DNA of 24,084 nucleotides. Source: a virus. The stretch spans positions 1 through 24,084 of IMG/VR virus record IMGVR_UViG_3300032288_005818; one strand, given 5' to 3'. Position numbers and translations under genes: made by a program. This document shows, piece after piece, positions 6,271-13,463 of the stretch (the first letter of the stretch is position 1; each line of letters opens with the position of its first letter). The notes under the pieces are model-generated. The model searched no databases, had not been told where the DNA came from, and saw only the letters and a list, made by a program, of their open reading frames with translations.

Positions 6271-7809
6271 ATGTTCTTAACCTGGTTAATGTTAGCAGTG
6301 GCGCTGAGTCTTAGTACCATCGCTGCTTTTTATAGTATCATTGGTCTTACAGCCATTTTTGCTTCCGCTGTGGTTCCTGTGGCCGTCATGGGATCCATCC
6401 TAGAGATCGCCAAGCTAGTGGTCACAGTGTGGTTACATGAATACTGGGATCGTTGCCGCCGGCTGATGAAGGTCTATCTCGTCCCTGCTGTAGGCGTGCT
6501 CATGCTGATTACCAGCATGGGCATCTTTGGATTCCTTTCAAAGGCCCACCTTGACCAAACCGTGATCTCAGGAGATAGCATCACTCGTATCTCTATCTAC
6601 GATGAAAAGATAAAACAATCTCGGGAAAACATAGATACCAATCGCCGCGCACTGAAACAGATGGATGAGGCTGTGGACCAACAGATGTCTAGATCCACAG
6701 ACGAGCAAGGTGCCCAGCGCGCCGCTAACCTGCGCCGTAATCAGCAAGGTGAACGCACTCGTTTACAGAAAGAGATAGAAACAGAGCAGCGCAAGATCCA
6801 AAGCCTTAGCGAAGAGCGTGCGCCTATAGCCGCTGAGGTGCGCAAAGTCGAAGCCGAGGTAGGTCCTATCAAATACATCGCGGCCTTGATCTATGGCGAC
6901 AACCCCGATGCCAATCTCTTGGAAAAGGCCGTGCGCTGGGTCATCATAATACTGGTAGTGGTGTTTGACCCCCTAGCCATATTCATGTTGCTGGCCGCCA
7001 CAGAAAGTTACAAGTGGGAAAAGTACGGACGAGAAGGCAATCTCAAAGAACGCGATGCCCCTCCACCGCAACAGCCGGTCAAGGACGCTGTGGCAAAGAC
7101 CAGGTCCTGGGCTGAAATTTGGATTGAGAAAATCAAAGGATCACGAAATGCAATTGTACCTAATGATGCAAGTGTTACCAAGGATTTGGATGGACACCCT
7201 GCAGGAGATAGTGTGGACAGCCAACCCGTGGTTACGGTGGTGGAACAATCTAAAACCATCCCCCCGGAACAATGGGGAGGACAAGATTTAACCATTGACC
7301 TGTCTAACAAAACACCAGACCCTCTGGTATCTAGTAGTCCTGTTTATGTCAACATGCCGGATATCGTGTCATCTCATAGCGACGATGAGTACGCAAGTGA
7401 CGATATGACCAAGGCTGCCCAGCGTCGATGGAAGGTTGAAAATCCTGACAAAACTCTCAAAGAACAACGACATCTGTTGGAAATTGGACAGATAGATCAT
7501 CTGCCTTGGGAAGATTATCTCCGGGCCGATCGCAGGGTCAGCGAATCTGGATTCGGCTCCCAGTTCCCCGACGATCCCGAAAAGGGACAGATCTGGATCA
7601 GAACAGATCATCTGCCTACCACACTCCATAAATTCAACGGAGAAAAATGGATTGAAGTGATCAAAGATCAATCCGACTCTTATGCTTTCAATGAAGAATA
7701 CATCAATCATCTCATAGCCAAGATTGGTTCTGGTGAATATGATCCAGAATTACTTACGGATGCTGAGAGATTACAGATTGAATCTCGTTTGCGCACGGAC
7801 TTGACATGA
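6271..7809 (+). CDS. Phage membrane/coiled-coil protein (512 aa)
   Basis: This large integral membrane protein is of a type common and unnamed in aquatic T4-like phages. Three N-terminal membrane helices (about 3-25, 27-52, 67-90) carry the family's FYSIIGLTAIFASAVVPVAV-like start (here 20-39) and ITSMGIFGFLSKAH (80-93). A long coiled coil follows (about 105-200), then a fourth helix (about 223-245, VRWVIIILVVVFDPLAIFML). A polar linker and a soluble C-terminal domain (about 370-512) contain a KGQIWIRTDHLP-type motif near 435-446. The ATG has no clear ribosome site. It overlaps clpX by 4 nt. A role in membrane remodelling or lysis is possible but not shown. Confidence 0.85.
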   Translation: MFLTWLMLAVALSLSTIAAFYSIIGLTAIFASAVVPVAVMGSILEIAKLVVTVWLHEYWDRCRRLMKVYLVPAVGVLMLITSMGIFGFLSKAHLDQTVISGDSITRISIYDEKIKQSRENIDTNRRALKQMDEAVDQQMSRSTDEQGAQRAANLRRNQQGERTRLQKEIETEQRKIQSLSEERAPIAAEVRKVEAEVGPIKYIAALIYGDNPDANLLEKAVRWVIIILVVVFDPLAIFMLLAATESYKWEKYGREGNLKERDAPPPQQPVKDAVAKTRSWAEIWIEKIKGSRNAIVPNDASVTKDLDGHPAGDSVDSQPVVTVVEQSKTIPPEQWGGQDLTIDLSNKTPDPLVSSSPVYVNMPDIVSSHSDDEYASDDMTKAAQRRWKVENPDKTLKEQRHLLEIGQIDHLPWEDYLRADRRVSESGFGSQFPDDPEKGQIWIRTDHLPTTLHKFNGEKWIEVIKDQSDSYAFNEEYINHLIAKIGSGEYDPELLTDAERLQIESRLRTDLT

Positions 7810-9005
7810 CCGACAGCACAGGATTGCAGACCTGTAGTTTCTGCGGGAAACATAAAGATTCTGTGGCCAAACTCATAGTCAGTGACGAGGTTGCCATTTG
7901 CAACGAGTGTGTAATCTTGTGCCAAGAATTATTGGTAGATGCTCCAATCAAGATACCATCTAATGACATCAATGATCCTAGGAAACTCAAACAATATCTC
8001 GACCAATACTGCATAGGACAAGACCAGGCTAAGATCATGCTCAGCGTGGCCATTATCAATCATTATAAACGAATCAAGAATCAAGATCCTGATCACGAAA
8101 TCGCCAAAGCAAACATACTCATGATCGGCCCCACTGGGTCCGGTAAAACACTGCTGGCCAGGACAGTGGCGCGATATCTAGATGTGCCTTTTGCCATAGC
8201 CGATGCCACTAGCATCACTGAAGCAGGGTATGTTGGCGACGATGTCGAAAGTTTGATTTCCAGACTGTATGCCAATTCTGGGCATGATATCCAACGCACC
8301 CAGCAGGGCATTATCTTCGTAGACGAGATTGACAAGATAGCCAGGAAGAGTGAATCGGTGTCCATAACAAGAGATGTGTCTGGTGAAGGCGTGCAACAGG
8401 CCTTGTTGAAAATGGTAGAAGGTACCCGTTGCCGCATACCCGCGGGCGGTGGCCGCAAACATCCAGCCGGGGAAATGATAGAAATAGACACCACCAATAT
8501 ACTGTTTATTGCCGGAGGTGCTTTTGTTGGCCTCGACAAGATCATAGGCAATCGAATCAATGGATCCAGCATAGGTTTCAACTCCCCGGTCCGAGATCAA
8601 CAAGCCATCAACTTGGACCAAGTTGATCCTGATGATTTGGTGAGATTTGGTATGATTCCAGAGTTTGTGGGCCGGTTTCCTGGTGTAGTAAATCTCCAAC
8701 CCTTGGAACGGCCGGACTTGGTACGAATCCTTACTGAAGTAAAAAACAACTACATCGATCAATATCAGTGGTTGTTCCGGCAAGATGAGGTTGAATTGAC
8801 TTTTGCACAATCCGCACTGGATGCCATAGTGGATCGTGCCCACAGCAGTGGCACAGGTGCCCGGGCACTTCACAGCGAGATTGAGCGTGCTCTAATGCCG
8901 CACATGTTTAATCTAAGAGCATATCACGAGGCGGGTATAAACTGCGTAGATATTGATGCAGGCTTGGTAAATAATCCCAAGCCCTTGAAGGAGGTCGCAG
9001 TTTGA
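7806..9005 (+). CDS. clpX: ClpX, AAA+ unfoldase of ClpXP
   Basis: A full-length 399-residue ClpX (E. coli 424). The N-terminal zinc-binding domain has C10-x2-C13 and C32-x2-C35. The AAA+ module has Walker A GPTGSGKT (108-115), pore-1 loop GYVG (141-144), Walker B IIFVDEID (169-176), the RKH loop (217-219), sensor 1 near 230-240, arginine finger R290 in EFVGRFP and sensor 2 GARAL (351-355). The ClpP-docking IGF tripeptide is present at 256-258, so it should dock ClpP from phage or host. It unfolds tagged substrates and feeds them to ClpP in the cytoplasm. It overlaps the upstream membrane gene (ATGA) and the downstream rpsU start. Phage-borne complete ClpX is uncommon; no key residue is lost. 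Confidence 0.97.
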   Translation: MTDSTGLQTCSFCGKHKDSVAKLIVSDEVAICNECVILCQELLVDAPIKIPSNDINDPRKLKQYLDQYCIGQDQAKIMLSVAIINHYKRIKNQDPDHEIAKANILMIGPTGSGKTLLARTVARYLDVPFAIADATSITEAGYVGDDVESLISRLYANSGHDIQRTQQGIIFVDEIDKIARKSESVSITRDVSGEGVQQALLKMVEGTRCRIPAGGGRKHPAGEMIEIDTTNILFIAGGAFVGLDKIIGNRINGSSIGFNSPVRDQQAINLDQVDPDDLVRFGMIPEFVGRFPGVVNLQPLERPDLVRILTEVKNNYIDQYQWLFRQDEVELTFAQSALDAIVDRAHSSGTGARALHSEIERALMPHMFNLRAYHEAGINCVDIDAGLVNNPKPLKEVAV

Positions 9006-9223
9006 AATTCACAGGAAAATCGGTAATCGTGCAAGATGGCAATGTAGAAAAAGCCATGCGCAAGTTCAAAAAGAAAATCCAAAATTCTGGACTATTGTTG
9101 GAACTGCGCGAACGGGAGACCTATGTCAAACCCACCACCCGCCGCAAACTCAAACGCGGGCAAGCCAAAAGCCGCTGGAAAAAGTATCTCCGCGGCCAGC
9201 AGATGCCTCCCCGTCTTTATTGA
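9002..9223 (+). CDS. rpsU: Ribosomal protein bS21 (phage-encoded)
   Basis: This 73-residue basic protein matches bS21 throughout: V-x-V-x-x-GNVEKAMRKFKKK, then SGLLLELRERETYVKPTTRR and a Lys/Arg-rich tail. bS21 sits near the anti-Shine-Dalgarno end of 16S rRNA in the 30S subunit; known phage copies are thought to enter host ribosomes and favour phage mRNA. The start is TTG at 9002, not ATG, chosen because AAGGAGG (8988-8994) lies 7 nt upstream and the residues after it fit the family N terminus. It overlaps the clpX stop by 4 nt. Its own stop codon is inside the -35 box of the hsp20 promoter. Confidence 0.94.
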   Translation: MKFTGKSVIVQDGNVEKAMRKFKKKIQNSGLLLELRERETYVKPTTRRKLKRGQAKSRWKKYLRGQQMPPRLY

Positions 9224-9248
9224 CAGAATCCGGAAAATCCTGTATAAA
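9220..9248 (+). promoter_or_regulatory. Strong sigma70-type promoter of hsp20
   Basis: Consensus TTGACA (9220-9225), a 17-bp spacer and TATAAA (9243-9248). The spacer contains CCGGAAAATC ending 3 bp before the -10; the clpP promoter at 23278-23305 has the same 10-mer at the same place. TATAAATA (9243-9250) also matches the T4 late promoter core, so late transcription is an alternative reading. Confidence 0.88.
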
Positions 9249-9255
9249 TATATTT

Positions 9256-9310
9256 GTAGCGCCGATGGTCGGGCTACGCTATAGTCAACTTGCTTAATTC
9301 AAAGGAGAAG
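9256..9310 (+). promoter_or_regulatory. hsp20 leader: hairpin plus ROSE-like sequestration of the ribosome site
   Basis: The leader can form a 9-bp hairpin (9256-9265 with 9269-9277, one bulged G). It is followed by TTGCTT (9290-9295), which can pair with AAGGAG (9302-9307) through U-A, U-A, C-G, a G-G mismatch, U-A and U-G. A UUGCU strand with a G-G mismatch over the ribosome site is the signature of ROSE thermometers found before small heat-shock genes. The helix is short and not extended further, so this is tentative. Confidence 0.35.
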
Positions 9311-9315
9311 ACATC

Positions 9316-9756
9316 ATGACTAAAATCACATCGTTTGACCTCACCCCTTTCTACCGCTCCACGGTAGGTATCGACAGCCTGTTCGATCGCATCACACGCA
9401 ACATCGACATGGCTGCCAACGCAGGCAATTACCCTCCCTACAACATCGTCAAGACCGGCGATGAGACCTATGAGATCCAGATCGCGGCAGCAGGTTTCCG
9501 CCAAGACGAGATCGAAGTAGAAGTCAAGGATGGCCAACTTGTGGTACAAGGTGGACAAGGCAACCAAGCACGCCCAGAAGTAGAGTATCTACATCACGGT
9601 ATTTCAAACCGTAGTTTCATCCGTACCTTCCAACTCAGCGATTATGTCGAGGTCAAGGAAGCCCAGATGAAAGATGGTATCTTGACCGTGAGGTTAGAGC
9701 GTGAAATTCCTGAGGCTGCCAAGCCCAAGAAGATTGCCATCTCGTATCAAGCATGA
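9316..9756 (+). CDS. hsp20: Small heat-shock protein, Hsp20/IbpA family
   Basis: This 146-residue holdase chaperone binds unfolding proteins and keeps them refoldable. The alpha-crystallin domain (about 38-135) shows YNIVKTGDETYEIQIAAAGF, the DEIEVEVKDGQLVV strand pair, HHGISNRSFIRTFQL (about 93-107) and KDGILTVRLEREIPE (about 118-132), all typical of IbpA-like proteins of aquatic T4-like phages. The N terminus (SFDLTPFYRSTVGID) matches the FD-x-x-P-x-x-R-x-x-VGFD pattern of the family. It has its own strong promoter and a hairpin downstream, and lies between rpsU and clpS. Confidence 0.95.
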   Translation: MTKITSFDLTPFYRSTVGIDSLFDRITRNIDMAANAGNYPPYNIVKTGDETYEIQIAAAGFRQDEIEVEVKDGQLVVQGGQGNQARPEVEYLHHGISNRSFIRTFQLSDYVEVKEAQMKDGILTVRLEREIPEAAKPKKIAISYQA

Positions 9757-9768
9757 TGATGTAAATAT

Positions 9769-9792
9769 GGGTGAGAGAATCCTCTCTCACCC
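9769..9792 (+). terminator. Strong hairpin between hsp20 and clpS
   Basis: A perfect 10-bp stem (GGGTGAGAGA at 9769-9778, TCTCTCACCC at 9783-9792) with loop ATCC. No T-tract follows (AAACGG), so it is more likely an mRNA 3'-stabilising or processing hairpin than a full terminator; clpS may still be read through from hsp20. Confidence 0.6.
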
Positions 9793-9813
9793 AAACGGTA
9801 ACAAGGAATCCAC

Positions 9814-10125
9814 ATGTCGCAGGTCGAAATAAAAACAAAAACACGGACAAAAACTAATTTGGATGTCAAAGAACCTCCCATGTTTCGGATTATCTACATC
9901 AATGATGATCAGACTCCCATGGAGTTCGTGGTCAGCACTCTGATCGAACATTTTGATTACACCATAGACAGTGCCCAGGATATAACAATAGCCATCCACG
10001 AGACCGGATCTGCTGTGGTGGCTGTGCTGCCATATGAGTTAGCCGAGCAAAAAGGCGTAGAGATCACTGTGTCTGCCCGGTCTGAAGGTTACCCTTTGCA
10101 GATCAAACTGGAGCCGCAGACATGA
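9814..10125 (+). CDS. clpS: ClpS, N-degron adaptor
   Basis: A 103-residue ClpS. This adaptor binds proteins with N-terminal Leu, Phe, Tyr or Trp and hands them to ClpA or ClpC for degradation. The hallmark N30-D31-D32 (in YINDDQTPMEF), gate Met36 and His62 (AIHETG) are all present and correspond to E. coli N34, D35-D36, M40 and H66. The C-terminal AEQKGVEITVSARSEGYPL also fits. The N-terminal extension (1-22), needed for delivery, is Lys/Thr-rich. AAGGAA precedes the ATG by 7 nt. No ClpA is seen in the window, only ClpX, so its partner is either host ClpA or, less expectedly, phage ClpX. Confidence 0.95.
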   Translation: MSQVEIKTKTRTKTNLDVKEPPMFRIIYINDDQTPMEFVVSTLIEHFDYTIDSAQDITIAIHETGSAVVAVLPYELAEQKGVEITVSARSEGYPLQIKLEPQT

Positions 10126-10484
10126 ACATCATTATGGGACGAGAAAACGCCGCTGAAATTGGCAAAAAATATACAGTATTAGAATTAGACACCTTGTGTA
10201 TAGATGCTGAAAAAGATCCGGTGACAGCTTATTGCTTGATCGAAACTGTCAATATCAACGACCTAGCCATCTCAGACACACTCAAAGAACATCATGGTCG
10301 CTTGATGCAAAATTACAAAACCCGGCAATGGCATCAGTGTTTACAGGACATTGAAAGTCTGCGCGGATCGTGGAGTGGCCAGGTTGATAGTTTTTATGAA
10401 GAGATAGACGGCCGGGTGCGCCGTTTAATAGAAACTGATCCTGGGGAGGATTGGGATCCAGTGTTAAACAAGATCTCTACATAG
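10122..10484 (+). CDS. Conserved aquatic-phage hypothetical protein (120 aa)
   Basis: A 120-residue soluble protein of a family I recognise as common in marine phages: MNIIMGRENAAEIGKKYTVL at the start, ELDT, AYCLIE (about 36-41), a LMQNYKTRQWHQC block (about 61-73) and SWSGQVDSFYEEI (about 82-94). The function is unknown. It overlaps clpS by 4 nt (ATGA). Its last 21 bases overlap the 3' end of the antisense gene at 10464, so transcripts from the two strands collide here. Confidence 0.83.
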   Translation: MNIIMGRENAAEIGKKYTVLELDTLCIDAEKDPVTAYCLIETVNINDLAISDTLKEHHGRLMQNYKTRQWHQCLQDIESLRGSWSGQVDSFYEEIDGRVRRLIETDPGEDWDPVLNKIST

Positions 10485-11702
10485 GGTTTGGTATTGTCGT
10501 AGGATCTCATCATATCTTGTGCGATCATGCTTGTTGAGGAACTTAAGTATGTCTGCTATTTTTTTCTTAAGATGTATCGGGTCCATACCTCTTTCTAGTA
10601 TTTTTTCTAAAATATAGAAAACTGATCCTCCGGGGAATTCTTTTGTTTTTTCATCCTGCCAAGATAGACAAGTAGACATGTTTGCTTGAAGTTCCTTAAG
10701 CATCTTGTCTTCAAATTGATTACTAAAAAATCTCCGATGGTTGTGCAGGATGATCGACTCGGCTTGGGCTATTTTTTGGTCTAATATTTTTTCATCAAGA
10801 TTACCTAGATAATAAACAAGATCTAAGATCTTTTGATATCTCTGTGCGTGATCAGAAATCAAATCATAGCTTTCATCCCATATGCTGCCAAAGGTTTGGA
10901 ACCCGTACTTCCGTAGGTATTCCAATGCACCTGCGCCGGCAAAAAGGATAAAAGGTTGCATCATAACAATTGGTTTAAAAATTTTTTCAGTGAGATGTAT
11001 TTTGTTTCGATCAAACAAAGTTTCTGCTACTAAATGTATTGCTGATGATTGCGCATCTTCCACTGATATTTCGGCACTAGCGGCAGAAGATAAAATGTTG
11101 GTTTGATCCCAATTGTATTTTACAGTGTTTTTGATCGGCAATAAATCATTGATCAGTTGAGATCGATATTGTCGGGAACCGGTATGATCACGGGCATAAA
11201 GTAAAAATCGATGTTGATAAGATTTATATGGCGATATCCCACCATGATGTTTCCAGTGTCTAAACCAGTCTCGAGAAATCAATCCATGCCAGAAGTAGTG
11301 ACAATCACTGGCACCCGATTTTCTCACAACTTCAATATCATTACTTTCGTATTCGCTGTGACAAAAAATAGGCCAGCCAATGGAACAATCTTTGTTTAGT
11401 AGGATTATTTCTTCTGTGGGCCGGAATCTGCGCCAAGTTTCGTTTTTTTCTATGCTGTTTTCATATTTATAAATATCCAGCAGCGATAGATCAAATGGTT
11501 CTTGATCATGCAGTATGATAGATCCTTTTGTGCTATAAAAAGATCGATGTTGCCTTTGATGCGCCAAATCAATGAATCCGCCATATAGATCATTCCAATC
11601 TTTGCTGCCATGCGGACGGAAGAAATATAAAATATTTCGACCATCCGATTCAAGACCATAATGCGAATTCATAAAAGTATAAAAATTATCAACGGAGAAC
11701 AT
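10464..11702 (-). CDS. Glycosyltransferase-like protein, antisense (412 aa)
   Basis: This 412-residue soluble protein resembles the exostosin/fucosyltransferase-like glycosyltransferases of large aquatic phages. The recognisable core is a C-terminal nucleotide-sugar block: IHLVAETLFD, then HLTEKIFKPIVMMQPFILFA, then LRKYGFQTFGSIWDESYD (about residues 222-284). It would glycosylate a phage or host surface component; the substrate is unknown. It lies alone on the minus strand and is visibly AT-rich (about 27% GC by hand in 10561-10620), suggesting recent acquisition. No clear ribosome site precedes its ATG, which is 2 bp from the divergent start at 11705. Confidence 0.72.
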   Translation of the reverse strand: MFSVDNFYTFMNSHYGLESDGRNILYFFRPHGSKDWNDLYGGFIDLAHQRQHRSFYSTKGSIILHDQEPFDLSLLDIYKYENSIEKNETWRRFRPTEEIILLNKDCSIGWPIFCHSEYESNDIEVVRKSGASDCHYFWHGLISRDWFRHWKHHGGISPYKSYQHRFLLYARDHTGSRQYRSQLINDLLPIKNTVKYNWDQTNILSSAASAEISVEDAQSSAIHLVAETLFDRNKIHLTEKIFKPIVMMQPFILFAGAGALEYLRKYGFQTFGSIWDESYDLISDHAQRYQKILDLVYYLGNLDEKILDQKIAQAESIILHNHRRFFSNQFEDKMLKELQANMSTCLSWQDEKTKEFPGGSVFYILEKILERGMDPIHLKKKIADILKFLNKHDRTRYDEILRQYQTLCRDLV

Positions 11703-11704
11703 GA

Positions 11705-12964
11705 TTGATCAAGATAGGGTTTATCGGATTGGGCAAACTAGGCCTTGATTGCGCTGAAGTTTTTGCTCAGCGATACAAGGTATATGGGTATGATATTTAC
11801 CCTCGAATCAGTGATAGCGTAGAAGTTTGCTCAATTGAAGAAACGATTAAACAAAGTGATTGGATCTTTGTGGCCGTACCTACTCCACACAGCGAAGGCT
11901 ATGACGGGTCAGTTCCGTCTAGCCATATGGAACCAAAAGATTTCGGGCACGATGCCGTTACTGATGCCATTGATAAAATAAATCAATATGCGGATCAACC
12001 AAAAAAGATTGTACTGATATCTACAGTATTACCAGGCACGACTAGAAAGTATTTTATAGATAGATTGCAGTCCAAGCACCAATTCTTGTATAACCCCTAT
12101 CTCATCGCCATGGGTTCGGTCAAATGGGACATGGTCAATCCAGAGATGGTCATGATCGGTACCCGTGATGGTGATCGCTCTGCTCTGGCCGGCGAACTCA
12201 TTGATCTTTATCGTCCTGTGATGCAAAACATGCCGCGATATGTAGTAGGCACCTGGGAAGAGTGCGAAGCTATCAAGATCTTTTACAATACCTTTATCTC
12301 AGCCAAAGTTGGATTGGCCAATATGATCCAAGATTTTGCCATGCGTATAGGCAATATCAATGTGGACGTTGTCACAGATGCCTTGGCACAGAGCACTATG
12401 AGGATCATGGGACCCAAATACATGACCGCGGGCATGGGCGACGCCGGTGCCTGCCATCCTCGAGATAACATCGCTCTCCGTTGGCTGGCGCAAGAATATG
12501 ACATCGGATATGACATGTTTGACACCATCATGCATGCTCGAGAAATACAAGCGAAAAATCTTGCTAAATTCCTTGTTGATCAAGCAGACGCCAAAGGCAT
12601 GAGAGATACTGCCATAGTGATCCATGGCAAGGCTTACAAACCCGATGTGCCTTACTGTATCGGCAGTTATTCAACTTTGATTGGATTTTATGTACAGGAA
12701 TTAGGTCGCAAGGTGGCATATCTCGATCCCTTGGCTGACGATCCAACAGATGTCATCACCACTGTGGAAAGTCCTTGTGTGTTGCTGATGGCGCATAATC
12801 GAGCCATCACCTACGGCTATACGGGTGATATAAGAGATGATACATTCTATTGCAGTATTCCTGAGGGATCGATCATTGTGGATCCTTGGCGCAAGATGCC
12901 ACTTACTGGTCCCCACACAGTGATCCACTACGGTAACACCAGAGATGCTAACCCATCAATTTAA
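11705..12964 (+). CDS. UDP-glucose/GDP-mannose dehydrogenase family protein
   Basis: A 419-residue NAD-dependent nucleotide-sugar dehydrogenase, which oxidises UDP-hexose to UDP-uronic acid in two steps. It has the Rossmann motif GFIGLGKLG (5-13), a central KIFYNTF helix (K191), the catalytic-Cys loop GACHPRDN with C250, and the C-terminal GKAYKPDVPYCIGS (about 309-322), all as in Ugd-type enzymes. The start is TTG at 11705, supported by GGAGA at 11694-11698, which lies inside the first codons of the divergent antisense gene. It overlaps the next gene by 20 nt. The substrate sugar cannot be told from sequence. Confidence 0.9.
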   Translation: MIKIGFIGLGKLGLDCAEVFAQRYKVYGYDIYPRISDSVEVCSIEETIKQSDWIFVAVPTPHSEGYDGSVPSSHMEPKDFGHDAVTDAIDKINQYADQPKKIVLISTVLPGTTRKYFIDRLQSKHQFLYNPYLIAMGSVKWDMVNPEMVMIGTRDGDRSALAGELIDLYRPVMQNMPRYVVGTWEECEAIKIFYNTFISAKVGLANMIQDFAMRIGNINVDVVTDALAQSTMRIMGPKYMTAGMGDAGACHPRDNIALRWLAQEYDIGYDMFDTIMHAREIQAKNLAKFLVDQADAKGMRDTAIVIHGKAYKPDVPYCIGSYSTLIGFYVQELGRKVAYLDPLADDPTDVITTVESPCVLLMAHNRAITYGYTGDIRDDTFYCSIPEGSIIVDPWRKMPLTGPHTVIHYGNTRDANPSI

Positions 12965-13463
12965 AACCTATCACATAGAAAGATTCTGGGACGACGAATT
13001 CAAAACACTTGATTATCGCTATGAGCGATTCAACGATCCAGACATGCTACGCAAGTGGCATGATCACGGATTCACTGATAAAATCTGTGGCGACATGTGT
13101 GACATGCGTCTACCACAGCCCAGTTGGAACGATCGGTTCGTCCAATACTTTGAGTCTTTGGGATGGCAGGACATTGGCACGAGTTATTATCGCATGCGAT
13201 CGGGCACGGTAATGCCCACACACAGCGATCTATACAAGGCCTATGTGCAAAGATTTAATCTACACGGACAGGAACACACTATCCATCGTGCTTTGATCCT
13301 GTTAGAAGATTGGCAACCAGGGCATTATTTGGACTGCATGGGCCAGGCGTTCGTGCATTGGAAGGCAGGAGATGTGGTTGAATGGACTTACGATACTCCA
13401 CATACTGCTGCCAACATCGGATGGAATGACAGGTATACCCTACAGATCACAGGTCATTTGTGA
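12945..13463 (+). CDS. Fe(II)/2-oxoglutarate-type oxygenase-like protein (172 aa)
   Basis: A 172-residue protein with the facial-triad pattern of double-stranded beta-helix dioxygenases: H93-S-D95 (PTHSDLY), H153 (DTPHTAANIG) and R163 (DRYTLQITG). The GDVVEWTYDTPH block is typical of aspartyl/asparaginyl hydroxylase-like and small phage 2OG oxygenases. It would hydroxylate a protein or small molecule; the substrate is not known. It starts 20 nt inside the dehydrogenase gene and its stop overlaps the GTG of the amidinotransferase, so it is translationally coupled to both. Confidence 0.72.
   Translation: MLTHQFKTYHIERFWDDEFKTLDYRYERFNDPDMLRKWHDHGFTDKICGDMCDMRLPQPSWNDRFVQYFESLGWQDIGTSYYRMRSGTVMPTHSDLYKAYVQRFNLHGQEHTIHRALILLEDWQPGHYLDCMGQAFVHWKAGDVVEWTYDTPHTAANIGWNDRYTLQITGHL

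Noticed and set aside
8178-8873. Long minus-strand open frame inside clpX
   Set aside because: It lies entirely opposite conserved clpX codons and has no similarity I recognise.
9243-9250. TATAAATA as a T4 late promoter
   Set aside because: Possible, but a consensus TTGACA lies exactly 17 bp upstream, so the sigma70 reading explains more; noted as an alternative only.
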